Shown one piece after another: positions 10,103 through 22,166 of a stretch of DNA of 64,000 nt. The translations under genes and the position numbers were made by a program. The notes beneath the pieces were generated by a model. The model did no database searches and was not told where the DNA came from. It saw only the letters and a list, made by a program, of their open reading frames with translations. Every line of letters starts with the position of its first letter. Within the stretch, counting starts at the first letter, position 1. Origin of the DNA: Pyrus communis (Eukaryota > Streptophyta > Magnoliopsida > Rosales > Rosaceae); contig NC_084819.1 in the NCBI RefSeq assembly GCF_963583255.1, positions 19,207,460-19,271,459 of the forward strand, given 5' to 3'.

Positions 10103-10807
10103 ATGCAGCTGATCCTCCACTTCCAATCTCGAGCGGTCCTCTCCAAGCAATCCCTTTGCTTCTCCTACCCAATTGTTAAAAAAAAAACTTCGCTTCCAAG
10201 CAATATCTTTGTTCCAAAATCTCCAATTTTTACCATTCCGCTCTCACTCTGTCGTCAAACCCAGACCCAATATCCAATTCTATGTGCGGGGAAGAAGAAT
10301 CGGCGCAATGGGTCTCAAAGATTAACAAGATTGCTGCTCCAATTGATGCCGGCCATCGTATCGAACTTCAAGATAGTGCCTCAGCCGTTGGATCTGGTTG
10401 TTGAAGAATTATACAGCGGAGACCGCACCGGAGGGGGTCTGGGGATCTGGAAGGGGTTCGGAGGGGGCGGCGATGGGTTCGGAAGAAAACGAAAGAGGAA
10501 GTCTTTGTTGCTGTTTCTGTTATATGGGGTTCTGGTGATTTGTGGGTTGGGATTGTTGTTCTGTGGAGATGCGGGAAGCAACGTGCTTTTCTGCGGATTG
10601 GGATTTGGGCTTTCGGGGGTTGCTATGGTTCAGTGGTGGGACAAGATTGGTATTTTTGCCGTCTTTTTAGGTGGTGTTTTGGTGGGTCTAGGGTTTCAGA
10701 GAGAGGAATTGCACAAATTGGGTTTGAAGATTAGGGCTTTTTGTCCAGGAATGGAGGCTGTTACTTGGAGAACAAGAAGAAGAAGAGGTGGAAGAAGAGC
10801 ATTCTGA
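10103..10807 (+). CDS. Predicted organelle-targeted membrane protein, 234 aa
   Basis: Intronless open frame with ATG at 10103. Residues 1-70 are rich in Ser, Lys and Arg with few acidic residues, which fits a plastid or mitochondrial transit peptide. A glycine-rich stretch (about 108-127) and a basic patch (GRKRKRKS) precede three hydrophobic segments, about 134-154, 161-177 and 182-198. The tail is basic (RTRRRRGGRRAF). I do not recognise the family. It is one of only two gene-like plus-strand features in the window; the other is the broken PPR gene just downstream. A (GA) run follows the stop, which may be in the 3' untranslated region. A function should not be inferred beyond membrane location. 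Confidence 0.65.
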   Translation: MQLILHFQSRAVLSKQSLCFSYPIVKKKTSLPSNIFVPKSPIFTIPLSLCRQTQTQYPILCAGKKNRRNGSQRLTRLLLQLMPAIVSNFKIVPQPLDLVVEELYSGDRTGGGLGIWKGFGGGGDGFGRKRKRKSLLLFLLYGVLVICGLGLLFCGDAGSNVLFCGLGFGLSGVAMVQWWDKIGIFAVFLGGVLVGLGFQREELHKLGLKIRAFCPGMEAVTWRTRRRRGGRRAF

Positions 10808-10828
10808 GAGAGAGAGAGAGAGAGAGAA
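10808..10828. repeat. (GA)n microsatellite
   Basis: About ten GA units directly after the stop codon of the preceding gene. Confidence 0.8.
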
Positions 10829-11100
10829 TGAGATGTTAGTGATTTTGCAACGAATTTTGATTCTTTGATTTTACAGTGAAGTGATAAAATTACTATTTTG
10901 ATGTTGCCTTTTGCTCCCATAGAATGCTGGGAGTAAATAGTGTGACCGTCATACAATCACGTAGTATTACTAACTCATTCTCAGTTAGTGTCGAAATTTG
11001 GAGTTTAAAGATCATCTTTTGATTTGCCCATCAAGTTCTTCCATTTGAATCAAAATGCTCATGATTCATGAAGAAACACCAGAAAACCATTCTCTCACTC

Positions 11101-11897
11101 ATGGAAAAATGCAGAACCATGAGTGAACTGAAACAAATACATGGGCTGATGATCACCACCTCAGTTTTTTAACAATGTCATCCAGTTAAGTAGGCTTGTC
11201 GATTTTTGTGCAAATTCCGATGCCAGAGACCTCGGCTACGCAAAGAGAGTTTTCGGGCAGATTACTCAGCCTGGTGTCTACATCTGGAACCCTGTGATCA
11301 GAGGATACTGCAATAGTGAGGAGAACCCAGTTGAGTCTTTGATCATGTATCGAAAACTAGCATTGGTTAAGATACTACAGTTGGGACTGCCTTAGCGAAC
11401 ATGTATGCTAAAATTGGAGACGCAGGAAGTGCTCAAAGAATTTTCGAGGACTTGCAGAAGAAAGATGTGATGGCATGGACTAGCATGATTATCGGTTTAG
11501 CCATGCATGGACACGGTATGGAAGCGCTACATGCATTTAGAAAAATGCAAGAGGATGCTTGGTGTTATTCCAGACCAGATGACTTACATTGGGGTTTTAT
11601 CGGCATGTAGCCATATCTGTCTTGTGGGGGAGGTTCAGAGACATTTTGCCTCGATGGTAAATCTTTATGGCATAAAACTGACTGCAGAGCATTGGTCTTC
11701 TGAGTCGAGCAGGCTGCTTTGATGAGGCGATGAGACTGCTGGAAGAGATGCCGATCCAACCCAATGTTGCTATGTGGGGAGCTCTCTTGAACGGCTGCAA
11801 GATGCATGAAAATTTTGATATAGCTGACCAAGTGAGAAGATACATAACAGAGATGGAACCTGGCAATGGAGTTGATGTTTTTGTGTCCAAAGTTTAG
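11101..11897 (+). pseudogene. Broken PPR gene (E-class, PLS type)
   Basis: Starts MEKCRTMSELKQIHGLMITT, a typical PPR N-terminus, then hits a stop (TTTTTTAA). A frame change restores FNNVIQLSRLVDFC, a GYAKRVFGQI block and IWNPVIRGYC. After about 11390 the middle PPR repeats are missing and the frame changes again to NMYAKIGDAGSAQRIFEDL and VMAWTSMIIGLAMHG. Another shift near 11560 gives GVIPDQMTYIGVLSACSH, and a last one gives EMPIQPNVAMWGALLNGC and a YITEMEPGN E-motif. An intact relative would be an organellar RNA-binding and editing factor of 500 or more residues. Here about 265 codons remain in at least four frames, so it cannot make the protein. Confidence 0.88.
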
Positions 11898-12095
11898 GAC
11901 ACCTGGAGCACAATAGATTTCGTAAACAAAGAGATTGAAACATAATTCGGTGTACACCGATGCAAAACGGAAACTACCAATCTGAATTTCAAACATCTGC
12001 ATTTTGAGAGGTTCAGAAATATTCTGGTAATCTATCAACGATTTGACTTTCAAACATCTGCGTATTGAGAAGTCCGAAATTTTTGTTGTAATCCA
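11898..12095. other. Spacer after the PPR pseudogene
   Basis: Contains a short near-direct repeat, TTTCAAACATCTGC, at about 11987 and 12047. It is otherwise uninformative. Confidence 0.3.
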
Positions 12096-12166
12096 TCATG
12101 CTTTCAGATGTCCCTCATCCTCATCATCTTCATCGCCTGGGGCTGCACCTTCTATGGAGATCATGA
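12096..12166 (-). other. Possible terminal coding exon of an unidentified gene
   Basis: On the minus strand a pyrimidine-rich acceptor ending TGCAG is followed by 71 bases. They read MISIEGAAPGDEDDEDEGHL, then KA and stop. The acidic tail looks like a real C-terminus, and the phase requires a previous exon ending one base into a codon. I could not find convincing upstream exons. Candidates are 14063-14037 (LADQSTKLQ, flanked by AG and GT) and a stretch ending at a CAG|GTACTT donor near 13620. The protein family is not recognised. Confidence 0.3.
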
Positions 12167-12557
12167 CTGCAAAAACACAAAAACAGATATGACTAACAGA
12201 TATGTTCTGGGGAAATTACTGGCGGTATTTTATAGACTTATTCAGACCACGCAACAGCGCACTCGCTGAGACATGCAGTGCACACATGGAAAGAGCGAAA
12301 ACACGCAGAAGCCATTCAGATAATACGGAAAAACCTACCCCCACCTAAGCATTTACTGGCATGTTCGGTGGGCTGGCTTGGATTGGGGTTTGGGCAGTGG
12401 CGTGGAAACCCATTCTAAGTTTGGGTTTCAAAATCACACTTATTTTGGATATGAATCCAAGATTCATATCCGATCCATGCTACACTTAACATACTAATGA
12501 ATCACATTATCCAGATCTTATGTGCTTCACATAATTTATACTATGTCATATTTTCAT

Positions 12558-12704
12558 AGGGTGGTGCTATCCACACACCCATTTTTACTTCTCACACACC
12601 TCTCTCAATTTCCGGCCGTTTGAATGAATCAAAGAAGATCAATGAACAAAAAATAACAAGGGTGTGTGGGAGGTAAAAAAGGGATGTGTAAATTACACTA
12701 CCCT
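12558..12704. repeat. 147-bp MITE with long terminal inverted repeats
   Basis: The left end AGGGTGGTGCTATCCACACA mirrors the right end, which on the other strand reads AGGGTAGTGTAATTTACACA. The arms continue for about 45 bases (ACACACC against GGTGTGTGGG). No coding capacity; target duplication unclear. Confidence 0.75.
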
Positions 12705-14143
12705 TTTTATAATAAATAGGTTTGGCTTCACTATATTCCCCATCGCAAGATGAAGTGACCAAATCCAACACCACAACAACCCAAAATACAAAAAAATCTT
12801 TTACTCGTAGAGATAAACATCTATATACATTTATACCTGTATAATAATTATAAATTAAGAAAACGTTTTCTAGTTGCACTAAGCCCATATTTCACCAGTC
12901 ATCTTTTAACTTTTCAGTCTATACCATAACAGCGATGGATAAATTTAGACGTCTATTGAATATTTCATAGAGTGCTGCAACCTTAACAAAGAAAGAAACT
13001 GGCTTACTATATCTATACAATTCACAATCTACTAACATGTGAAGAAAATAACTGCGTGCATTAAAAGACAAGAGTAAGGATAGTAATACCTCTACAAATT
13101 ATGCGGTTCCAGATGGCAAGAAAACTTTATGATGCCAAAATTGCTTCAGCCATTAACTGTGAATATCGAAAAGTTTATGCGTCAGTTTATATGCGTGAGA
13201 CAAACCAATAATATGCTGGTGGAAGTTTGGCACAGTAACCTCCAAAAATGAAAATTTCAGAATGCATGAACTTGTAGAGTCAAATAACAAACATGTGTAA
13301 TAGAATTCATGTCACACAAAACCACAAAGCTATACAAGTAAATCAAAACACCTGCTCCCAAAAAGAAACTATTAGCAATTCAAATACACGCATTCATTAA
13401 AGTTCACATAAGTAATTCAAGACAACATGAAGAGTTAATATCAGGGAGTGAGACACTTCAGTCTACCGTATACGCAGAAGCATATTATAAATGAACCAAG
13501 GGAATGGTAAAAGATGCAAATGTTGGTCCTAGCTAGCACTCATTAATGTCTTTGAAGAGTTGCATCCCGGCCTTTTGCTCAGATTTGAAGGTGCGGAGTA
13601 ACAATTCAAAAAGCTAAGTACCTGAAGATACACCAACTAAACTAAAGCAACCTTGATTCCCTAAGTGGCCAAAAAGCCTACATTCCCCCATAACAGCTGT
13701 GGGCATCTTTATAATCCGCAACACAATAAAAATGAATAAGGGATATAGAAATAAAAAACAGTAGCAGTTCAGGGGAAGTACAGTCGTGAAAGAAGGATTC
13801 TCAGTACGAGATGCCACAAATTCTCATAATCTAAAAAATTTGAATTGGTAATGAACCCCCAAATTAGAGAAGATGCTAAGGTTGGATCACAGAACATAAA
13901 TGCATGAGGAAAGTTTTGAAAAACCTTTTGGTCAATACAACCAAAACACATGGCCACTCATTCAGATATCCAAGAGAATGGTAAAGAAAGGAAAGCAAAA
14001 TTATGAAAGTTCTGAATTTGGGTTTCAAAGTACAAACCTGCAGTTTGGTGCTTTGATCAGCAAGCTGTTAATCACAACCTAAACACCACTACCAATGTCA
14101 GCCCCTTACAGTCAACCACGCCCACCCACCCAACACTCACTTC
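12705..14143. other. Intergenic or intronic sequence, unresolved
   Basis: Mostly AT-rich. An exon-like 27-base piece lies at 14037-14063 (minus; LADQSTKLQ between a TTAACAG acceptor and a GTTTGT donor). Another at about 13617-13700 (minus; MPTAVMGECRLFGHLGNQGC) is followed by a CAG|GTACTT donor. Neither could be placed in a full gene. These may belong to the gene ending at 12096 or be non-coding. Confidence 0.25.
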
Positions 14144-14350
14144 AAAGTTCTTTAAAATAACTGAAAGCGCTTTTGTAGAAAGTGTTTTTGGGTTCCAAGC
14201 ACTTAAAGTGCATTTTGGAAGAAGCAATAGTTATGTGCTTCTTGCAAGAAGAACTTCAAGTGCTTTTTCTAGGATTCACTTGCATTTTACTACGAATTGG
14301 TTCCAAAAGCAATTTCATCAAAAGCATTTTCAGTAAACTCAAACGATATA
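14144..14350. repeat. MITE-like repeat with GTGCTTCTTGCAAGAAG core
   Basis: Contains AAAGTGCATTTTGGAAGAAG and GCTTCTTGCAAGAAGAACTT words that recur in diverged form at about 37495-37595. This is a small dispersed family of plant non-autonomous elements. Confidence 0.45.
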
Positions 14351-14762
14351 TAATTTTTTCCAAAAGTAGTTTTCATAAAAAGATAATCCATAAAAGACCA
14401 TTTCCACAAAATAACAAAGCTAAGTATCTTGTAAGTTTTAAGATAACTGCCAGCTGTTTCACCATGAACTGGCCTTGGTAGATATCTACGGTAACAAAAC
14501 ATAGTCCACCCATGAACACAGCTTCCAGTCTTAAAATGAGTGCATACAAACAGCTTAGCAAAGCCCCAGTTCACTATTACTTGGGCTCGAGCAAGAGTAC
14601 CGTATATCACCTCTAGCTTGTATCCCAGGCTTCATCCCCCGCAAAACAGAGGCAATTATTTATTTATTGTCTACATCTTAAGTCCTAACATATGGAGTCT
14701 TCTCCATTCAACTCAGACCTCTTCATCATACGAAAACATACAAGCTCCTCAAAGCAAATATT

Positions 14763-16817
14763 TTAAGGTAATTTTTTCTTCAAAATGCCCTCCAGAATCC
14801 CGTCATTCTCCAGAGACACAATTTTTTGCTCGCTTTCAACTGGACCAGGAAGCTGGATAGAGACAGAGAAGTGACCTGGTGGGCACAGATTTTGCGTCTT
14901 CATCTTAAAGACATGGAAATCCCTGCATACTATTTTCCCTCCTGTTGTAGTTACTCCTTGTATGAATACTTTCCCATCAGGATCAACATCACAACTAAAT
15001 TCTGCATTCGCAAAGACAAAAGATGTGGTCCATTAAAGCATGATAAAAAATATCAAGACATGTCGAAACAAATAGATAACCAATCTTTCATGATAGACAG
15101 ATAACCTAATTATTCAAAGTCTGAAAGGAACACTTTATTTAAAAAAATAAAGAAAAGTCAACATGCATGACTAATGTTTTTAGTGTGTTTATTTGGTGTG
15201 CCCTACTAACCCGTGTAGCTTAGGGTGTGCTTAAGGTGAGCTCACAACACCATATGGTGGTGAACAGATTTCAAACACCATGCATCACTAGACCATCACC
15301 AATCAATCACTTCAATGCCCTGCTTAGATACACATGCATGACTAATGATGAACAAAATAATTTTTTATTGATAACCACACCTTTGCCAAAGAGGTGTGCA
15401 CTTGGTCTAATATGCTAAGTTAACGAACAAGAGACTCCCTTCATAGCTCATCCAATTAACAAAATTAATAACCTATAAGAAAGTAGAACAACAACAATCA
15501 AGTATTTAACAAAATGACACAAGGTGATCATACTCACTGTCTTCCTTCAAAGCCCCTGGTATAGAGACACGGAATAAGTATGAGTCTTCATTCTCGCCAA
15601 TATCAATTGATCCTACTGTTGGTCCCCCTTGTGCCAATGCAGCAGCCGCTCCAGTCAAGATAATCGCTGACTGGTTGGTTTCCAAAATCTTATTCTTCTC
15701 TTCTATTGTTGAGTGAGTTGGAAGAACTATCCTAACTTGCTCCACTTGTTCTTCAAAATCTGTATCTTCTGATAAATCCATTGTAGGCGGAATATAAGGC
15801 TCACTTCTCAGAGGTGTTGGTTCTAATAATATGGGTTGTGTAGGATCAAAATGAATTGGTTGTTGAGGATCTGATTGATCTGGTTCATTAACCTTACTTG
15901 TTCCCGCAAACCTACAAGAAAACCTCTCAGGTTTATTTCAGCAAACAAATAGGGTGCAATAAATTCTACCAGAAGATGTTGCATTTGAAAGAGGGAGGGG
16001 GAATTTCAACTTGCATAAGCACTTCCATGATAAAATAATAGATATTAGTCACATACAGACATATACAACAGAAATAAATATATATCTCACTCACTCTCCA
16101 AAGGAATGTGATAAATGATTATTTTCTAATTGCAGCTTTCAAAAAGTAAGTTTTATATTTAACTATTCTATATTATCAGGTGTAATCACAAAACAAGCAC
16201 TCGAACCAGGGTAGACCATGGGCATTTAGGGTCCTGAGGCAAAGAATGAAATGTGGTCCTCATATTGCATTGGTATTAAAAATATATCCAAATTTTTTAT
16301 CACCAAATAATAAGGTGCGACTAATATTATTGCAAGCATTCAGATTTAAAAATTATAAAAAAAAAAAAAAAAAAAAAAGGCATAATTTGGCCAGGTTATG
16401 GTTTTTCTTTTCATTGAACCACGATACATGTCAAAAAAACATCAGGATATCGGAAGCTACACACTTCAAAACATAGCAACACCATAAACATGAAATACCC
16501 TAAAATCCCTGACAAAACTTCACAATCATTACCCATGTTCCAGAGGCGGCACTTACAGTTCCCATCTTCCAAAAAAGAAAAACAGAGAGAAGAAACAATA
16601 GACTAATTGTATATACCCAATTCTCTTGAAAGAATTAACTAACATAAGATAAAAATATTCCCTTTGAGTTTCAGCAGAGAGACAGAATCTATCATCAATA
16701 AAAATAAACTCAAAAACAAACAGAATAGAAAACCTCAGTCAAATGGGCAGAAATCAAGCACAATAAGAACAGGGAAGATCAATTGTAAATCGAAGAAAGA
16801 ACCAACCTAAAAGGCAT
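14763..16817 (-). CDS. IDM2/IDM3-like alpha-crystallin (HSP20-like) domain protein
   Basis: Three exons: 16817-16807 (only 11 coding bases, MPF plus two bases), 15911-15538 and 15001-14763, giving 207 residues in phase. An N-terminal half rich in Pro, Gln and acidic residues precedes ILTGAAAALAQGGPTVGSID and GENEDSYLFRVSIPGALKED. Then come FSCDVDPDGKVFIQGVTTTG and CPPGHFSVSIQLPGPV, an HSP20-type beta-sandwich fold. The wording matches plant INCREASED DNA METHYLATION 2/3 proteins. In Arabidopsis these are nuclear chaperone-like partners of IDM1 and the MBD7 complex that promote active DNA demethylation. The tiny first exon is supported by a promoter with an AT-rich TATA-like element about 90 bases upstream. 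IDM2 versus IDM3 cannot be decided here. Confidence 0.82.
16201..16379 (+). repeat. Poly(A)-ended repeat fragment in intron 1 of the IDM-like gene
   Basis: Begins near a GGGCATTTAGGGTCCTGAGG word and ends in a run of about 20 A at 16358-16377. This is consistent with a degraded retroposed fragment. Target duplications were not found. Confidence 0.35.
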
Positions 16818-18642
16818 TTTGGCAAAAACAAGGGAGAACCGGAACAACCCAGAAGATGAGGAAGAAGAAATTTAGGAAACTAGGTTTTCCATTTTCTCTT
16901 AAATAAACAAGGGCACATGAGGACCGGGTCGGATCTTTTAGTTCAACATTTAGTAAGACACAACGCAATTTTTCTTGGACTATTCCTATTTTAGCCAAAA
17001 AAAAAAGCATTTAACAGATATAATATATGTATAAGAGAACCAGCGCTGGTTTACACTAAAGTTCTGTTAAAGATAGCAAGGGTCAAAGACAATAAACTTG
17101 GCTTGAACATAGCAAGGGTCATGGATTGCACAACTGATTCAGCCAAGTCCTATGAATGAAAAATATTTACTGCAATTATAGCATAGATGCATGCATCTGT
17201 TTGTACCATATACATGTTTTGTACCTAGTGATTTTATTATCAAGGAAACACAATTCACCCCCAAGTCAAATCCTTTTACAAGTTCAAACCATATTTTAGG
17301 AAGTAAGACGCATAAAGGAACAAATTAGCATTGCAATCCAGAACCTGAGATATGTATCTGTGTGTATACATATACATCATGTACCACCATTGCTTGGAGA
17401 AGCACACACAGAAAGTGTAGTTTTGTTTTCCTGTGGTCTGTTACTTTTTTTATTTTCTAAAAATTCTTGTTATAATTTGTTATACCTTTTATGATTCACT
17501 CGACACAACCTAATTGAAAATGCCCAAATATCATAGGGTTCCACAGGAAAGTGAACAAAAGAAAATGATAATAAATAGGCTAATATATTTGTTCAATTCC
17601 CCTAATTTCCTAAACCACACAAATCTATTGGAAAGTTTCGTTTCCATATCAATTCTACTCCATTATACAATAATCACTTCAGAAAACAATACAGAACTAA
17701 TCAAACTTCTGTGACCCTATTTGGGCAAAATGGTTTTTTCTTTCCGAAAATGGCAACATTTTGAAATCGCGCGGGTAATGCATGTTTCATACAGGTTGCC
17801 ACTTCGTATTACATGACATGTTGGACATTTTTACGAAAAAACATGTTCCCCTAACTGACGACCATGACCTAAAACCTATATCTCGTAAATTTCATTTTCA
17901 GTTCAGGAAACATGATGTTCCACTAAAATCAAATTTGAACTGCGACGACCCCTAGCATTCCTCCAGAACATGCTTTTCTACCCTAACATACATAATTATC
18001 AAAGAAACAGTTTCAGAAATCTACCCACCAACCCACTCTTTTCTCCTCATCATCAATTTAATCCACAAAATCGCCAAATCTCTTATAATTGAACAAGTAT
18101 TTATCTTTTCTTATTCCTGTTCTATAAAATTCACACTCATACACATACAGAAGCAGGAACAGTTCAAAAAACCCGGACCGTTATCGTTTTCGTGTACACA
18201 AGCTTTTTATACAAAAATTACAAGAAATTCATAGCCACAACTTGAACATGGAAATATATAACAGGCATTTCTATAGAGATACTAATATATACACACATAT
18301 GTACATGCAATTGCAGATCTGAGACCCAAAAAATGTATAAATCAAATGAAAATTGCTGTGTAAAAATTCGACTTTGTATCTGTAAAATTCATATAACCTA
18401 CAGGTATATAAATATATCGAATTTATGTATGTATAAGTGGAAGCAGATGTGTGTGTATATACCAAGACGGCGGCGGGGAAGCCATCGGAGAGCGGTCGGA
18501 GAGTTGCGAACAGCGTCGCAGCTGGGAGGGTCTTGGGGTCTGTGCCGTTGCCTGCGCTTAACTGAGTGAGGTGCTATTCGGACTGACAATAATGCCAGGA
18601 GTGTCCTCGCCGGTTCTTTTTGAAAGGGATTTTGTGATTCTC
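16818..18642. other. Upstream region of the IDM-like gene with a GC-rich possible first exon
   Basis: The IDM-like promoter lies immediately above 16817. Around 18463-18560 the sequence is GC-rich. On the minus strand it has ATGGCTTCCCCGCCGCCGTC (MASPPPS, ATG at 18485) followed by TTG|GTATAT. It could be the first exon of another minus-strand gene or a non-coding 5' leader. No following exon was found between 17000 and 18400. Confidence 0.25.
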
Positions 18643-18775
18643 TAATCACACGTTTGTTTATGTATATGGTGTGATTATAAATTTTTTTTATTTAAAATTA
18701 AATATAAACAATACTTAACAAAAACTGATTACATAATGTACAATGAACGGATGTGATTGGAGCATCCGGCGAGAA
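18643..18775. repeat. MITE family B, partial copy
   Basis: Carries the family core ATTTAAAATTAAATATAAAC plus an AATGTACAATGAACGGATGT edge. It shares the core with 18795-18990, 44198-44411 and 56216-56415. Confidence 0.6.
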
Positions 18776-18794
18776 TTCTCTCTCTCTTCGAATG

Positions 18795-18990
18795 AGGATC
18801 CTAGAAATCCTTAAATCGTGTTCGTTCATCGTATATCGTGCGATCAATTTTTATCAAGTACTATTCATATTTAATTTTAAATAAAAGTATTTAAAATGAT
18901 TTATAACTGTACGATATACGATAAACAGACACGATTTAAGAATCCATAGAATCCTCACAAAGAGGATCTGAAAAAGATCCTCATCCCACC
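18795..18990. repeat. MITE family B, copy 2
   Basis: A hairpin-like unit. ATCGTATATCGTGCGATCAA near the left is mirrored by TGTACGATATACGATAAACA at the right. Arms are bounded by GAGGATCC and GGATC words. The centre has TACTATTCATATTTAATTTT as in the other copies. Confidence 0.7.
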
Positions 18991-19531
18991 ATCTTATCCC
19001 CGAGTACAGATCGCCTTCGAATCTAACAAAAAGGTGCCCAAAGATCAAATGATCCGAAACGTTGAAATTTGATTACAACTTCTTAGCCCCATCATCTTCT
19101 CGTTTTTATATTCCTTTAAATTTTCCTTTTCTCCTTACCCAATCATCTTCTAACTTTTATTTTTTATGAAAATTTTTATTTGTATTTTTTATTTCCGTTT
19201 TATTATTTTCAATTTTTTACCAGTATAATTTTTTTTTCTAAATATAAACACACTTATTTATACGTTACATAATAAGTATATTTAAAAAATTATCTCAACA
19301 AGCCAGCTGACTAGCGCATTTTAAAACCTTGCACCGCATCATTAAACCGGTTTAGTGTTAGTTGATCTTCAAATTAGATGGTTTAAGTTTGTTGGTGTCA
19401 AATAGTTGAACAATAACTTTTCGTGTTGTCAAGTAGTTTAACAATGAAAATAGGTGTCACGGTTGATATATCGGCTGATTAGTAACAAGGTACAGGTAAA
19501 TATTGTGGGCTCAACGTCCAATATTAGTAGT
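18991..19531. other. Intergenic, AT-rich
   Basis: No gene seen. It contains decayed repeat material related in wording to that near 3500. Confidence 0.35.
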
Positions 19532-21834
19532 TCAGGATAAATACAATTTATGTTTCTCAACATTCTCCTCACCCTCACAACACCGGTAAGTACAATCTTG
19601 TGATTTCTCCGAGATGAATCTTCTCAGTTTGAAGGTTACAACTAAATTTTGAAATCGAAGTAAAAATTCTTGTACACAAGAGAAAACGAGAAAGATTACA
19701 AATCTCAATAGGCCGATGAAGCAAACCCCAACTTTTTTCTGAAAGTTCCTTGTAGGAGCGTCCATCGGGGCTTTTATACGAACCACGAATGAACCTGTTC
19801 AACATTTTCAGCAAAAAGAATCAATCGCTATTGCAACAAGGATGCCGGCAAACCAAGCAGAGATAACCTTTTAGATCTCAAGCCAACTTGCCAACTACAG
19901 TTCATTTATGGATGATGGCAACAGTATGTAAACGAGATAACGAGGATGAATGGAATATTTGTCGAGAAAGTTGTGAGATCATGTCAGATTCAGTATTTCA
20001 GTGCTTGAAATAATAATGAGACAGATACGCACGTAAGAAAATAAACACAGATACTCATGTAAGAAAATAAACAGATTCTTATCGATGTCAAATTGCAATG
20101 AAGGAGCAAGCTGCAAGCACAACCCTTTGCCGTTTCATTTATAAAAAATTTAAATCAAAAAGTGGCTGAGGCTTTTGATGCTATATGGGATAAAACAAGT
20201 TTGCATAACCAAGTATTCATTCCAGGAAACAGATACCTGAGCCCACGAGAAGAAAATACAGCGTTCGAAGGTGATACTATCCGGGCAGATCATGATTGAC
20301 TTCGTCACATTTATCCAGGAAATATGGAATTCTAAGCATGGCTGGACAACAAAAACTCCCAAGAATTGTCCTCTTACCGTTTACTACGCTTGAAAGTAAT
20401 ATACTGCTCTAATTAAACATGAACCACCTAAAATAAGCCGAAAAACATTAAGGCAACCAGCATAGGTGAGAATCATCTCATGACTAGTGGGATACATCCT
20501 ACAGACGGACAGTTATTTATTAGCCCAAAATAACGTAACTCACTTTTGGTAAGATTACGAAGAGGATATAGGCAGATAACACTGCAAAGTGATGCTTAAC
20601 GTATAAGTGGATTGTGGAGGGTATATATTCTATAGAATGATTGACTCCAAAAACAATGAATTATCGCAAGTATACCAAATTCTCTAACTTTACATGTTAA
20701 GGAGCTTATATTTGTTAAAAACAATGTCATATACAGCATTGGCACAGAAAATGTACTCGTAATTCTTAAGCACTAAACAGAGAACTACTTACACGCAGGA
20801 AGGTGGGACGTGTCGGCAGAAACAGCACAAGCAATCCCCAAGTTATGAAGAGCACCCTTTATGACTCCACATGACAAATGGAGATGCATGTTTGGTTCTT
20901 CTGCTGACTTGTTTTCGGCCGCCTCAGCATTTTCTTGAGACAATTCTCCATTTTCGGAAGGGCCGAGCGACATGCGTGAAACCCAACGAAATCGATTATC
21001 TTACAATACAAAAGTACCCTACCACACAAACAAAAAATCATCTTAGTCTTATCAAATTCACACATCGACAAAGAACCCCAATTCAGTATTAGTCGATTGA
21101 CTCAATTCTAAACAAACTACCCTATGATTGGTCTTTAAATTGTCAATCTGCTTCTTGAAGAGCTCAGACCAAAAGTCCTTGCAGATGAACTTAATTGCAT
21201 CCAGATGACCAGCAAACCGAGGCCGCTCCATCGTGTACCTAACAAGTAAAATTTAACCATAATCACACTCCTATCCCTACAATTTACAATGAACATTATT
21301 TTGTCAACTTTAAATTATAAGTAGACCTAAAATAGCATAAGATTCAATGCCACATACACATGCTTGACTTTCCCACATTTTCTCAGTAACCAAGCACTGT
21401 ACCAAATCATTACAAACGAAAAAAAAAAATCGAGATCAAACACTTCAAATTACTATCCCACATTTTCTCAGCAACCAAACACACTACCATATCATTACAA
21501 ATGGAGGAAAAAAAAAAAAAAAAACAGAGAACAAATTTCGAAATCAAACACTTTGAAAATATGCATTTGAGATCTGAAAACTCACAACCTGTGAGATCAA
21601 ACAAATCCAATTCAATCGCAATGAAATAAAGGGAACAATTAGAGAGGGCAGGGTGGTTGGGATAGAGTGCGGGAAGGTGTACCGCTCGGAGAGCTGGTGG
21701 CCGACCTGGTAGCCAATAGCGTCGATCCCAGTGGCGTCGAGCTCGGGCTTGTTGGCGTATAACCGATTGTAGTACATAGAGACTATCTCTGTCAGTAGAC
21801 TATCCACGCAGCTCTCTGAGACCTCTCCCCCCAT
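19532..21834 (-). pseudogene. TRAPPC6 (Bet3-family TRAPP subunit), apparently disabled
   Basis: Four exons are recognisable and phase-consistent: 21834-21683, 21238-21121, 21018-20793, 19794 onward. They match TRAPP subunit 6: [83 protein letters not shown] and VRIKA. TRAPP tethers vesicles at the ER-Golgi and trans-Golgi. Two faults stand out. Codon 6 of exon 3 is TAA (21001-21003), where the family has glutamine (GTFVL-stop-DNRF). After VRIKA, where a subunit of about 174 residues should end, the frame runs on for nearly 80 more codons to 19532. Splice sites are intact, so this is a recently disabled copy or contains a sequence error. Read-through product would be about 252 aa. Confidence 0.85.
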
Positions 21835-22166
21835 CTCACTCTCTCTCTGTAGCCCTCGCGCTCCCTGTGTATTTTCTCAGACTTTTCCTTTGTAAATTGA
21901 TTATGTTTTCATGAAGGAAAAAAAAAAATAAAGAAAAATAGATTTTGAGAGTGGATTATTGGGCTTATAGAATATGGGCTTGTTGTGGGTATGAAACAAT
22001 TGGCCCATTGGATGACCATATAATATAATCTCGGCTTTTCCCAGCGCTACCATATTTCCAGCATTCAGAAAAACATGATCACCCAATGGCAGTGTTGGGA
22101 AAAGCTGAGGTTTAGAATACTTAGACCCAAGAGTTTAGAATACTCGAATTCCAAAGTTTTGAAATT
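21835..22166. other. 5' flank of the TRAPPC6 copy
   Basis: CT-rich leader (CTCTCTCT near 21838) then AT-rich spacer; no gene seen. Confidence 0.35.
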
